A DNA stretch of 64,000 bases from an uncultured Chitinophaga sp. (GTDB lineage: Bacteria > Bacteroidota > Bacteroidia > Chitinophagales > Chitinophagaceae). Shown here one piece after another: positions 8,043 to 15,866 of this stretch. The DNA lies in contig NZ_CAMLHC010000004.1 of assembly GCF_946479755.1 (NCBI RefSeq), forward strand, positions 124,001 through 188,000, read 5' to 3'. Each line of letters opens with the position of its first letter. The stretch's first letter is position 1. The notes under the pieces were generated by a model. The model worked only from the letters and a program-made list of their open reading frames with translations, did no database searches and had not been told where the DNA came from. The position numbers and the translations under genes are program-made.

Positions 8043-9080
8043 TTATCGTGTAGTCACGGTTACTTCTACGTTCATGCCTGGCCGTAATAAACGCAGTGTG
8101 CTGTCGGCGGCCGCTAATTTTATTTTCACCGGAATGCGCTGCACCACTTTTACGAAGTTGCCGGTGGCGTTGTCCGGCGGCAGCAACGCCACTTTGGCGC
8201 CGGTGGTGGCTGCAAAATTATGCACGGTACCATTGAGTTCCAGGCCGGGGTAAGCATCTACCCGGATTTTTACCGGTTGCCCGGGACGCATGTGGGCCAA
8301 CTGTGTTTCTTTAAAATTAGCGGTTACATACAGGCTCTGTTCGTCGACGACGGAGAAAAGTGTTTGTCCGGGCTGTATCAATTGCCCCGGCTGCACTTTC
8401 CGTTTGGTAACGGGACCGGTCACCGGTGCGGTGATATGCGTATATGACAGCATCAGCTGTGCATAGTCTACGTCTACGGCTTCACGGCTAACGGCCGTAT
8501 GGGTGACCTGCAGTTGTGAGCGGTGGTTGCCGATCTGCTCCAGGGCGGTATGGTATTGACCGCTGGCGGCGGCATAAGCGGCGGTGGCGGCATCTCTGTT
8601 GGTTTTGGCCTGATCATATTGCTGCCGGGGTACGGCGCCTTTGGCGACCAGTGCGGCATAACGGGCAAAATCCTGTTCTGCCTGCCATAGCTTCGCTTTC
8701 GCTGCTTCCACTTCCGCTTTGTAACCGGAGGATGCCGCTTCTGACGTGGCTACCTGTGTAGCGGCGACGTTGATCCGGGAGCTGGCGAGTTTATGGGCGG
8801 CCAGCGCCTGCTCCAGTTTCAGGTGGTATTCTCTGTCTTCCAGCTTGACGAGCAGCTGACCTTTTATCACCCGCTGGTTGTCTTCAAAATAAATAGAGTC
8901 GATATAACCGCCGGCGCGGGATACGACTACACTGAGGTCTCCGTCTATCTGTGCATCGTCGGTTTCTTCGTGTATACGGTAATACTGGTAACGGTTTATC
9001 CCGATGATGACACCGGCGGCAGCTACTACCAGCAGGATAACCGGCAGCAGCACTTTTTTCTTTTTCCTGTTTTCTTCCAT
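8043..9080 (-). CDS. HlyD/EmrA family membrane fusion protein
   Basis: This 345-residue periplasmic adaptor has a single N-terminal membrane helix (about residues 9-27) after a Lys-rich start. It then shows the lipoyl-type strand AGGYIDSIYFEDNQRVIKGQLLVKLEDREY (in pieces around 52-80), an Ala/Gln-rich coiled-coil hairpin (about 85-190), and the second lipoyl half with ITAPVTGPVTKRKVQPGQLIQPGQ and a beta-barrel domain. This is the EmrA pattern that pairs with DHA2 pumps. It is the third gene of the operon MFS-TolC-HlyD, 12 bp after the TolC gene. It joins the inner-membrane pump to TolC. Confidence 0.93.
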   Translation of the reverse strand: MEENRKKKKVLLPVILLVVAAAGVIIGINRYQYYRIHEETDDAQIDGDLSVVVSRAGGYIDSIYFEDNQRVIKGQLLVKLEDREYHLKLEQALAAHKLASSRINVAATQVATSEAASSGYKAEVEAAKAKLWQAEQDFARYAALVAKGAVPRQQYDQAKTNRDAATAAYAAASGQYHTALEQIGNHRSQLQVTHTAVSREAVDVDYAQLMLSYTHITAPVTGPVTKRKVQPGQLIQPGQTLFSVVDEQSLYVTANFKETQLAHMRPGQPVKIRVDAYPGLELNGTVHNFAATTGAKVALLPPDNATGNFVKVVQRIPVKIKLAAADSTLRLLRPGMNVEVTVTTR

Positions 9081-9092
9081 ATGATATACTAT

Positions 9093-10421
9093 TTAGTAGG
9101 ATGTTGTAATACTGCCGGTGGCTTTTAATAACCGGAACCATGCGAGGCTGGCGTCGGAACGCGCTATTTCCATACTGGCCATCGCCTGGTATAGGCGGCT
9201 GTTGGCATCGATCAGATCAGTGACAGAAGTGGTGTTGTACTGATAGCGGTCCGATTGTATGCGGTTGTTTTCTGCGGCTTGTTCAATTGCTGCCTGCAGC
9301 AGCTGTATCGTCTGAACGGCTTGTTCGTAGCGCTGGTAGCAGGCATTTACTTCCTGGCGGATGTGCTCTTTCAGCCGGTCGCGTAGGATCAGCGTTTGTT
9401 CCTGCTGAACTTTCGCCTGTGAGATCTGATGCCGTGCCGACCATAGAGACGAGAAGTTCCAGGCTACCGTGGCGCCTGCCGAGAAGGGTGTCATATAAGT
9501 GCCTGCCGGAGGAATAAAAACAGCGCCGGCGTGGATATAGTCAGCGGTGATACTGCCGGAGAGGGTGGGCAGCTGTCCTGCTTTGAGGCTGCGCAGATGG
9601 TACTGGTCCAGCGAATACTGCACGGCTGATTGTTTCAGCTCCTGCCGCTGCCGTAAAGCTTTGGCCAGAAAACTGTCCGGTGTATGGTGCAGCTGCAAGG
9701 ACGGCGCTACGGGCGCGGGTGTCACCACCGTATCTTCCGGGAGGCCCAGCAACAGGTTGAAACTGTATTGTACGGTGCGGCGTTCCGCTTCCAGTTGTGT
9801 ACGGCCTATTAGTATTTCCGAACGCTGCAGCCGGAAGCGGAGCACATCGTTTTGGGTGACAATACCTTCCTCATAGAGATGGGTGGCTTGCTGCACGAGG
9901 CTGTCTACTGCCAGCTCCTGTTGTTGCGATACCTGCAGGTGCCGGTGGATTTTATACAGGTCGTGATACAACTCAGCGATGGTGTAGGCCACTTCCGTGG
10001 TATGCTGCTCCAGGTCCAGGTTGGACAGCTGCAGGAGCAGCAAGGCGGATTTCCGGGCATAACGGTTTTTGTTGCCTTCGTAGATCATCTGTTTGATACC
10101 TGCATGGGCCATGTAGGTTTCGCCGCGTTTGCCCAGCGTCCAGTCGAGACTGCCCAGCTCAATATGATCTGCCGGCACTTCCATATGGCTGAAAGTGGCG
10201 CTGATACTGCCGGTAGGGAGACTGGCATCTTTTGCCTGCTGGTACCGCTGTATGGAGGCGGTGATAGCTGCCTTGTCCAGCCGGAGTGTATGGCTGTGGG
10301 CCAGCCCCCTGGCGATGGCGGTGTCGAGAGGAAACACCGGTGTTTGCCCGTTGTGCCGGAGGGACCAGCAGAGCGCGAGCGACAGGTATAACAACACCCG
10401 TCCTGTTTTAATTGCATTCAT
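9093..10421 (-). CDS. TolC family outer-membrane efflux protein
   Basis: I chose ATG 10421 (442 residues) because it begins a proper signal peptide (MNAIKTGRVLLYLSLALCWS); an ATG at 10463 would add 14 residues and overlap the pump gene. Two outer-membrane efflux protein repeats follow, with helical coiled-coil segments such as VAYTIAELYHDLYKIHRHL and LYEEGIVTQNDVLRFRLQ in the first half, and IRQEVNACYQRYEQAVQTIQLL and YQYNTTSVTDLIDANSRLYQA in the second. It forms the outer-membrane channel of the tripartite efflux system with the genes on either side. Confidence 0.93.
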   Translation of the reverse strand: MNAIKTGRVLLYLSLALCWSLRHNGQTPVFPLDTAIARGLAHSHTLRLDKAAITASIQRYQQAKDASLPTGSISATFSHMEVPADHIELGSLDWTLGKRGETYMAHAGIKQMIYEGNKNRYARKSALLLLQLSNLDLEQHTTEVAYTIAELYHDLYKIHRHLQVSQQQELAVDSLVQQATHLYEEGIVTQNDVLRFRLQRSEILIGRTQLEAERRTVQYSFNLLLGLPEDTVVTPAPVAPSLQLHHTPDSFLAKALRQRQELKQSAVQYSLDQYHLRSLKAGQLPTLSGSITADYIHAGAVFIPPAGTYMTPFSAGATVAWNFSSLWSARHQISQAKVQQEQTLILRDRLKEHIRQEVNACYQRYEQAVQTIQLLQAAIEQAAENNRIQSDRYQYNTTSVTDLIDANSRLYQAMASMEIARSDASLAWFRLLKATGSITTSY

Positions 10422-10452
10422 GATAGGATGATAATGTTGGCTTATGAAATGA

Positions 10453-12024
10453 TCAGTGAGCATCCGCTACGGCGGCTGCTTTTCCGTTTTTGAGGAACAG
10501 GATGAAAGGCACACAGCTGAGAAAGAGAAATCCGATAACGATATAGACATCCATGTAAGACAATAAGGTAGATTGTTTGAGGACGACCATATCCAGCAAT
10601 TTATGTGCATGACCGGCGGCGATATCTTCCTGGAAGCCCTGGGAGGTAAAGGCCTGTGTTGTCTGTTGGAGCCGCGCCAGCATGCCCGGCTCGTCTGTGC
10701 CCAGGTGGGAGAGCAGCTGGCTGCGATGCAGCATGTTTCTCCGGACAATAAAAGTGGTGATGATGGCGATGCCAAAGGACCCGCCCAGTTGCCGCGTCAT
10801 GCCGGTAAAGGCGGCGCCTTCGGCTATCTCCCGGGTCTGTAAAGTGGAAAAAGCAATGGCGCTGATGGACAGCAGGATCATGTTGAGCCCGAAATACCGG
10901 AATATCAACACCCAGAAGAATGTCTGAAAGCCGGTTTCCGGTGTGAGGATGTGAGCGCTCATATAGCAGTTCACAAAGAAGATGATCATGCCGCAGCTCA
11001 TCATGTATTGTGGTTTTATGCCGGATTTCAGCAGTTTGTTGGTCAGCGGGAAGATGAGCAGGCTGGTGAGAGAGGTAAGGCATACCAGCAGCCCTGCGTC
11101 GGTAGCGGGCCAGTTGAGCTGCGACTGGGTGAATAACGGTACGATAAACGTAGACCCGTAGGACCCGAAGCCGTAGATAAAGGAGAAGGCGGTACCGGCA
11201 GCCAGGTTCCGGTTGCGCAGCACCCTGAGCGAAACGATGGGGTGGGAGCAGGAGAGCTCCCGCCAGATAAACAATACAGCGCTGACGCCTGCGGTGACAG
11301 ACAACATCGTGATGGTGCGGTTGCTGAACCAGTCTTCCTCCTGTCCTTTTTCCAGTACATACTGCAGGGAACCTACCATGACGGCGAGCAGCAGGATGCC
11401 TGGCCAGTCCACATCGGCGGCAGGCAGCTTATTGTCATAGCGGGGCGACCGTATATACTGCAGTGTCAGCAGGATGGCGACGATGCCCAGTGGAACGTTG
11501 ATATAAAAAATCAGCGGCCAGCTGTAATGGTCGATGATGTATCCGCCGATGAGCGGCCCCATGGCAGGTCCTACGATGACGCTCATCATAAAGATGAGGT
11601 TGGCCGTGCCTCTCTTTTCGATGGGGTAGGACTCTGTGATGATTGTTTGGGAGGTGGCCAGCAGGGCGCCGCCGCCGATGCCCTGCAGGAAGCGGAATAG
11701 CGCCAGCTCGGGAATGCTGCCGGCCATGCCACACAGCAGGGAACAGAGGGTGAACAGGAAGATGGAAGCCGCGAAATAGTTGCGGCGGCCAAACTGCCGG
11801 GACAGCCAGCTGGTCATCGGGATCAGGATCACGTTGCCGATGCCGTAGGCCGTCACTACCCAGCTGACTTCCGAGAGGGTGGCGCCCAGGTTGCCCTGGA
11901 GGTCGTTCAGGGCTACATTTACGATCGTGGTATCCAGCAGTTCCAGGATGGCGCACAGCATGGCGGTGAGCGTGATAATGAACCGCCGCATCCCGTATTC
12001 TGTCATGGTATCTACCTGTGTCAT
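10453..12024 (-). CDS. DHA2 family multidrug efflux MFS transporter (EmrB/QacA type)
   Basis: This 523-residue protein has about 14 membrane helices, the DHA2 hallmark. Visible signatures are LDTTIVNVALNDLQGNLGA in helix 1 (motif D1), WLSRQFGRR (motif A), FRFLQGIGGGALLATSQT (motif B) and GPAMGPLIGGYIIDHYSW (motif C, antiporter). It probably exports hydrophobic drugs against the proton gradient. It is the first gene of the efflux operon and is divergent from the AraC gene at 12121, its likely regulator. Confidence 0.93.
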   Translation of the reverse strand: MTQVDTMTEYGMRRFIITLTAMLCAILELLDTTIVNVALNDLQGNLGATLSEVSWVVTAYGIGNVILIPMTSWLSRQFGRRNYFAASIFLFTLCSLLCGMAGSIPELALFRFLQGIGGGALLATSQTIITESYPIEKRGTANLIFMMSVIVGPAMGPLIGGYIIDHYSWPLIFYINVPLGIVAILLTLQYIRSPRYDNKLPAADVDWPGILLLAVMVGSLQYVLEKGQEEDWFSNRTITMLSVTAGVSAVLFIWRELSCSHPIVSLRVLRNRNLAAGTAFSFIYGFGSYGSTFIVPLFTQSQLNWPATDAGLLVCLTSLTSLLIFPLTNKLLKSGIKPQYMMSCGMIIFFVNCYMSAHILTPETGFQTFFWVLIFRYFGLNMILLSISAIAFSTLQTREIAEGAAFTGMTRQLGGSFGIAIITTFIVRRNMLHRSQLLSHLGTDEPGMLARLQQTTQAFTSQGFQEDIAAGHAHKLLDMVVLKQSTLLSYMDVYIVIGFLFLSCVPFILFLKNGKAAAVADAH

Positions 12025-12120
12025 CTTTTTTTGAGAGCAAATCTCGGCAGGGCGCCGCCGGGAAGCGTTTGATAAAAGGATAAAAAAGTATGCTAAAGGG
12101 ATAATGTTTAATTTTACCGT
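12025..12120. promoter_or_regulatory. Divergent promoter region, efflux operon / AraC regulator
   Basis: The 96-bp gap between two divergent genes must hold both promoters. It is AT-rich, with a TTTGATAAAAGG stretch near 12068 and repeated ATAAAA/GATAA elements up to the ATG at 12121. I see no perfect inverted repeat, which fits AraC-type direct-repeat operators. Confidence 0.5.
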
Positions 12121-13095
12121 ATGTACCTCGAAGCTTTATTACCACATGCGACTTTAGTCAGGGAAGACAAAGCAAAGGATTACCGGCAGACGGCCTATAC
12201 GCTGTCACCCGAATCCGGGTTGCAGGGCACCTTCGAACATACCGTTCTGGATGGATTTGAGATCAATTACAGTCATCTGTCGGTTTCGAGGCGTACTGCC
12301 GTGGAGCTGCACGCCGGCAGGTCCTGTGTGGAGATGCATTTTTCCATGAGTGGCCGGTTTGTGGCCCGTAATGAGGAACTCCGGAAACCGGTGCAGGTGG
12401 CGGCGCTGCAACACAGCCTTTTCCCGGTGCCCGAAAAACTGTCTACCCACTTCGAATACCAAACCGGCGAACACCCGTTGGTGAAGGTGGATATCCTGTT
12501 TGACCGGCATTATTTTGAGTCGATCTCCCACGAGGAATGTGCGGTACATACCGCGCTGCTCAAACAGCTGGCCCGCAATGAGATGAAACTGGAAGACACC
12601 GGGATGCTGCAGGTAACGCCGCAAATGCTCTCTGTGCTGACCGATATGATCACTTCCAGGCGTACCGGGTATTTCGGTAAGATGCTGATGGAGGCCAGGG
12701 TGCTGGAACTGTTTATGTTGCAAACGGAAGCGTTCCGGGATAAGTTCGCCGGCAAAGGCTGCGGCTACCTGTTACAAAGTTCCCAGGATATAGAGAAGCT
12801 CTATTTTATTAAAGAACTCATAGATAAAGAACCGGAAACGGACCATTCTCTCCGGAAACTGAGCCGTCAGGCCGGGTTAAACATTTTCAAGCTGAAAAAT
12901 GGCTTTAAAAGTGAGTTCGGGGATACGGTATTCGGTTACATCCACCACCTCCGGATGGAGAAAGCACGGAAAATGTTGCAGGAAGGGGAGCAGGTCAGCA
13001 CGGTGGCCTACCTGCTGGGATATACCAGCCCCAATAATTTCAGTACAGCATTCCGTAAAAGATTCGGGGTGTCTCCCGGTAAATTCAAAGGGTAA
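12121..13095 (+). CDS. AraC family transcriptional regulator
   Basis: This 324-residue protein has an effector-binding N-terminal half (about 1-215, including FEINYSHLSVSRRTAVELHAG) and a C-terminal AraC DNA-binding domain (about 230-324). The two HTHs are LRKLSRQAGLNIFKLKNGFK and VSTVAYLLGYTSPNNFSTAFRK, ending with the family signature FGVSPGKFKG. It is divergent from the efflux operon by 96 bp and is its likely activator or repressor. The inducer is unknown. It could also influence the RiPP locus that starts 61 bp downstream on the same strand. Confidence 0.92.
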   Translation: MYLEALLPHATLVREDKAKDYRQTAYTLSPESGLQGTFEHTVLDGFEINYSHLSVSRRTAVELHAGRSCVEMHFSMSGRFVARNEELRKPVQVAALQHSLFPVPEKLSTHFEYQTGEHPLVKVDILFDRHYFESISHEECAVHTALLKQLARNEMKLEDTGMLQVTPQMLSVLTDMITSRRTGYFGKMLMEARVLELFMLQTEAFRDKFAGKGCGYLLQSSQDIEKLYFIKELIDKEPETDHSLRKLSRQAGLNIFKLKNGFKSEFGDTVFGYIHHLRMEKARKMLQEGEQVSTVAYLLGYTSPNNFSTAFRKRFGVSPGKFKG

Positions 13096-13156
13096 CATTT
13101 TACCCTGTCATTCCGTTTAACGGTTAAATATTTTCATTCATTCAAAAACCCAAATT

Positions 13157-13354
13157 ATGCATCTGTCGAAATCATTGTTAGGAGCTATTCTGGCTGGTAT
13201 TACCCTCCAAGCTGCCCCTTCCTGTAATGCACCCAAAGCGCCTGCTGCCAAAGAAGAAAAAAAAGAAGTAAAAAGCGACTCCGTTCCTGCAAAACAGGAT
13301 ACGTCAAAGCCACAGCTGGCAGGGGATGGCTGTCCTGCGTGCGGCATGGGCTAA
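13157..13354 (+). CDS. MNIO-class RiPP precursor peptide 1 (CPACGMG core)
   Basis: This 65-residue peptide has three parts: a signal-like N-terminus (residues 1-22, KSLLGAILAGITLQ) with a cysteine at 23 in lipobox-like context (APSC), a Lys/Glu/Ala-rich linker, and the invariant C-terminus CPACGMG (59-65). The layout matches precursors modified by MNIO (DUF692) enzymes, where core cysteines are turned into heterocycles or other thio-groups; I recall a family named chryseobasin-related MNIO class RiPP peptides. A paralogue follows at 13464 and the enzyme at 13649. Export through Sec before or after modification is inferred, as is a metal-binding role. Confidence 0.85.
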   Translation: MHLSKSLLGAILAGITLQAAPSCNAPKAPAAKEEKKEVKSDSVPAKQDTSKPQLAGDGCPACGMG

Positions 13355-13463
13355 GGCGCTGGCAGGCTTATCTAGCAGGAGATTCACTGTAACTTTTACC
13401 GCATGGCTTCGTTTCATACACATACAGCGCTGTAGTATTGTTCATTATTACAAACCTTTAATT

Positions 13464-13634
13464 ATGAAATTGCCAAAATCATTACTGGGAGCCATCCTGG
13501 TGGGTATCACCCTGCAAACTGCCACATCGTGTAAAAAAGAAAAACTTCCTACTGCGCAGGAGGAAAAAAAGAAACAGGACGAAGAATTTAAGAAAAGATT
13601 TCCTGATGGCTGCCCCGCTTGCGGTATGGGTTGA
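13464..13634 (+). CDS. MNIO-class RiPP precursor peptide 2 (CPACGMG core)
   Basis: ATG 13464 (56 residues) is chosen by alignment with the first peptide: both start M-x-L-x-KSLLGAIL. The N-terminus is signal-like (1-22), with Cys23 in ATSC, followed by a Lys/Glu linker shorter than in peptide 1 and the identical C-terminal CPACGMG (50-56). A longer in-frame start at 13326 would read through the end of the first gene and is rejected. Its stop lies 14 bp before the GTG of the MNIO enzyme, so both are surely co-transcribed. Confidence 0.85.
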   Translation: MKLPKSLLGAILVGITLQTATSCKKEKLPTAQEEKKKQDEEFKKRFPDGCPACGMG

Positions 13635-13648
13635 TTAAAACGTGAATA

Positions 13649-14782
13649 GTGTCGAAATTAGTTTCAACAGTCGCCTGTAATCTTGACAACAACATCCTGG
13701 CTGCCTGCCTTCCTTTGATGGAGGCGGCCAGGGTTGAAGCCATCGAATGGTCTTTCGATGCGCTGTATGCCGTGGAGAACGTGCCTGCCTGGTTTGAAGA
13801 GCTGCTGACCGCCTTCAGCGAAGAAAACAGGTTGATCGGTCATGGTGTCTTTTTCTCTCTTTTTTCCGGGAGATGGTTACCGGAACAACAACAGTGGCTG
13901 GACCATCTGAAGACCGTCAGCCGTCATTACCGCTTCGATCATGTGACAGAACATTTCGGCTTTATGACCGGCAAGGACTTCCACCATGGTGCACCATTGA
14001 ATATCCCCTATACGCCGGCGACCCTGGATATCGGACGCGATCGGCTGAAACGTATGCAGGAAGCCTGTGAATGCCCCGTAGGGCTGGAAAACCTGGCATT
14101 TTCCTATTCGCTGGAAGAGGTGAAAAAACACGGTGATTTCCTCAACGAGTTATTGGAACCGGTCAATGGTTTTATTATCCTCGATTTGCATAATCTCTAC
14201 TGCCAGGCCCATAACTTCGATCTTTCTTTTGATGCGCTGAAAGCATTATATCCCCTGCACCGCGTCCGGGAAATACATATTTCCGGCGGCAGCTGGGAGG
14301 CGTCGGAAGCCGCGCCGGGCAAGACTGTTCGCCGCGATACCCACGACGATGCCGTGCCTGAAGAAGTGTTTAATTATCTCGATAAAGCGATAGACCTGTG
14401 TCCTTCGCTCAAATACGTGGTATTGGAGCAGCTGGGGACCGGGCTGGCCACCGATGAAAGCCGGAGCGCTTTCGGCAACGATTTCCTCCGAATGGACCAA
14501 CTCATCAAAAACAAAAACACCACCATCGCTCCGCAGAATTCTTTCCTGCCGGAAGCCTTGCACGTCCCGGCACCAGCCCTGGAAGATGAAACGCTGTACC
14601 GGCAGCAGCTGGAGCTGTCGCAGATCCTGGAAACGGAAGCTTCTTTCGACGCCACCCTGAAAGCGCTGCAAGCGTCTTCCCTGGCACATTCTGCCTGGCA
14701 GATAGAAAGCTGGGACCCCGCTATGATTGAAACGGCAGCGAAGATTGCGCAGAAATGGAAACGCAAAATGCTTAATTCCTGA
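13649..14782 (+). CDS. MNIO (DUF692) multinuclear iron oxidative enzyme with C-terminal extension
   Basis: This 377-residue protein starts at GTG 13649. It has the DUF692 TIM-barrel signature with candidate metal ligands in order: H65 (IGHGVFF), H102 (VTEHFGF), E147 (GLENLAF), D179 and N182 (ILDLHNLY), H210 (REIHISGG), D230/H232 (RDTHDD) and E260 (VVLEQLG). In known cases (methanobactin MbnB, chryseobasin ChrH, bufferin enzymes) these bind two or three irons and oxidise peptide cysteines. About 90 extra C-terminal residues (from about 288) form Leu/Gln-rich helices and may replace the separate partner protein that such enzymes usually need, which is absent here. The substrates are surely the two peptides just upstream. 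Confidence 0.9.
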   Translation: MSKLVSTVACNLDNNILAACLPLMEAARVEAIEWSFDALYAVENVPAWFEELLTAFSEENRLIGHGVFFSLFSGRWLPEQQQWLDHLKTVSRHYRFDHVTEHFGFMTGKDFHHGAPLNIPYTPATLDIGRDRLKRMQEACECPVGLENLAFSYSLEEVKKHGDFLNELLEPVNGFIILDLHNLYCQAHNFDLSFDALKALYPLHRVREIHISGGSWEASEAAPGKTVRRDTHDDAVPEEVFNYLDKAIDLCPSLKYVVLEQLGTGLATDESRSAFGNDFLRMDQLIKNKNTTIAPQNSFLPEALHVPAPALEDETLYRQQLELSQILETEASFDATLKALQASSLAHSAWQIESWDPAMIETAAKIAQKWKRKMLNS

Positions 14783-14794
14783 ATTTGCTGAGGA

Positions 14795-15121
14795 TCACTG
14801 CTGCACCCTGACTACCGGCGCCGGTTGATATAACTTTCTCTCTTCTCCCTGCTCAAGAGAAACCAGCTTCCCGTCCTGGAAATGCAGGATGTTGTTGATC
14901 TCAAACCAGTAATCTTTGTAAATGGTTTCCTTGTAATAAAAATCTTCGTACAGTACATCCCCGATTTGCTCAAAGCTTTTCTTGAAAGGCTTGCCAAAGC
15001 GGGCAATAACGGCTTGTTTACTGATTCCCGGTTTTACCTCTGCGGAAGTGAAACGACTGTTGTAAGTGGTGGCACAGCTACTTATCATGAAGGCTGTCAT
15101 TAGCATAAGCATGATTTTCAT
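14795..15121 (-). CDS. BamE/SmpA-like small lipoprotein
   Basis: ATG 15121 (108 residues) is chosen because it begins a lipoprotein signal (MKIMLMLMTAFMISSC, lipobox ISSC). The mature part has the SmpA/BamE-like pattern VKPGISKQAVIARFGKPF, then strands DVLYEDFYY and ILHFQDGKLVSLEQ. In this fold the GM/GxSKxxVxxxxGxP loop is typical. It is convergent with the MNIO gene (12 bp apart) and not part of it. The function is unknown; an outer-membrane lipoprotein role is likely. Confidence 0.78.
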   Translation of the reverse strand: MKIMLMLMTAFMISSCATTYNSRFTSAEVKPGISKQAVIARFGKPFKKSFEQIGDVLYEDFYYKETIYKDYWFEINNILHFQDGKLVSLEQGEERKLYQPAPVVRVQQ

Positions 15122-15197
15122 AACACTGGTATTGGGTGATAGTGTATGTAAGAAATAACCGTACCACAATTATCTTTGTGGTCCGAACGACAGCGAT

Positions 15198-15839
15198 ATG
15201 AGTACAAACAAGATAAAATGCGTGATATTCGATTGTGATGGTGTACTGGTAGACAGTGAAATTATTGGTATCCGCGTGTTACTGGGACTGGCAGCGCAAT
15301 ACGGCGTGACCATGGATGAACAGGAGGCCGTGCGTGTGATGAGCGGCCGGCACCTCGTGGAGTCTGTAGCGATACTGCAGTCGCTGACAGACCGCCCTTT
15401 TGCAGACGATTTCATTGAGCAATACCGTACCCGTTCCTATGCACTGTTTGAGAAAGAAGTGAAGCCGGTGGAAGGTATCCGGGAAGTGCTGGAGCAACTG
15501 ACATTGCCTTTTTGTGTGGCGTCCAGCGGGCCGGTAAAAAAGATAGAGCTGAACCTGCGGCTGACGGGCCTCCTGCCTTTTTTTGAAGGAAAGATATTCA
15601 GTGCTTATACTATCAACAGCTGGAAACCCGACCCGGGTATTTTCCTGCATGCCGCAGCCACCATGGGATTTGAACCCGCTCACTGCGCCGTGGTGGAAGA
15701 CAGCCTCGCAGGTATACAAGCCGCTAAAGCCGGCGGCTTCCGGGCATTGGGATATGCCAGTGAACACAGCGCCGCCTATCTGCAGGCAGCAGGTGCGGAG
15801 ATATTTTATTCGATGAAGGAATTACCCCGTTTGCTGTAA
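15198..15839 (+). CDS. HAD-IA family phosphatase/phosphomutase-like hydrolase
   Basis: This 213-residue cytoplasmic protein has all HAD motifs: FDCDGVLVDSE (nucleophile D12, D14), VASSG (motif II), a SWKPDPGIF lysine (motif III) and VVEDSLAGIQAAKAGG (motif IV). The helical cap lies between about residues 20 and 85, as in beta-phosphoglucomutase and 2-deoxyglucose-6-phosphatase (YieH/GPH subgroup). The substrate is a small phosphorylated metabolite that cannot be named from sequence. It stands alone between convergent genes. Confidence 0.9.
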   Translation: MSTNKIKCVIFDCDGVLVDSEIIGIRVLLGLAAQYGVTMDEQEAVRVMSGRHLVESVAILQSLTDRPFADDFIEQYRTRSYALFEKEVKPVEGIREVLEQLTLPFCVASSGPVKKIELNLRLTGLLPFFEGKIFSAYTINSWKPDPGIFLHAAATMGFEPAHCAVVEDSLAGIQAAKAGGFRALGYASEHSAAYLQAAGAEIFYSMKELPRLL

Positions 15840-15866
15840 AAGATATGGCGGTGAAAAGGGATGTTG

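Larger units (their letters stand above)
13134..13634 (+). repeat. Tandem duplication of the RiPP precursor unit
   Basis: The segment around 13134-13354 is repeated at about 13440-13634. The similarity covers the AT-rich leader (TTCATT..CAAA..TTA/AATTATG), the signal-like region and the 3' end encoding CPACGMG, and is lost only in the linker. The third-codon changes show an old duplication held under selection for both ends of the peptide. Confidence 0.8.

Noticed and set aside
13326..13463. Upstream extension of the second RiPP peptide
   Set aside because: It would read from the end of the first peptide gene and loses the alignment of the two leaders.
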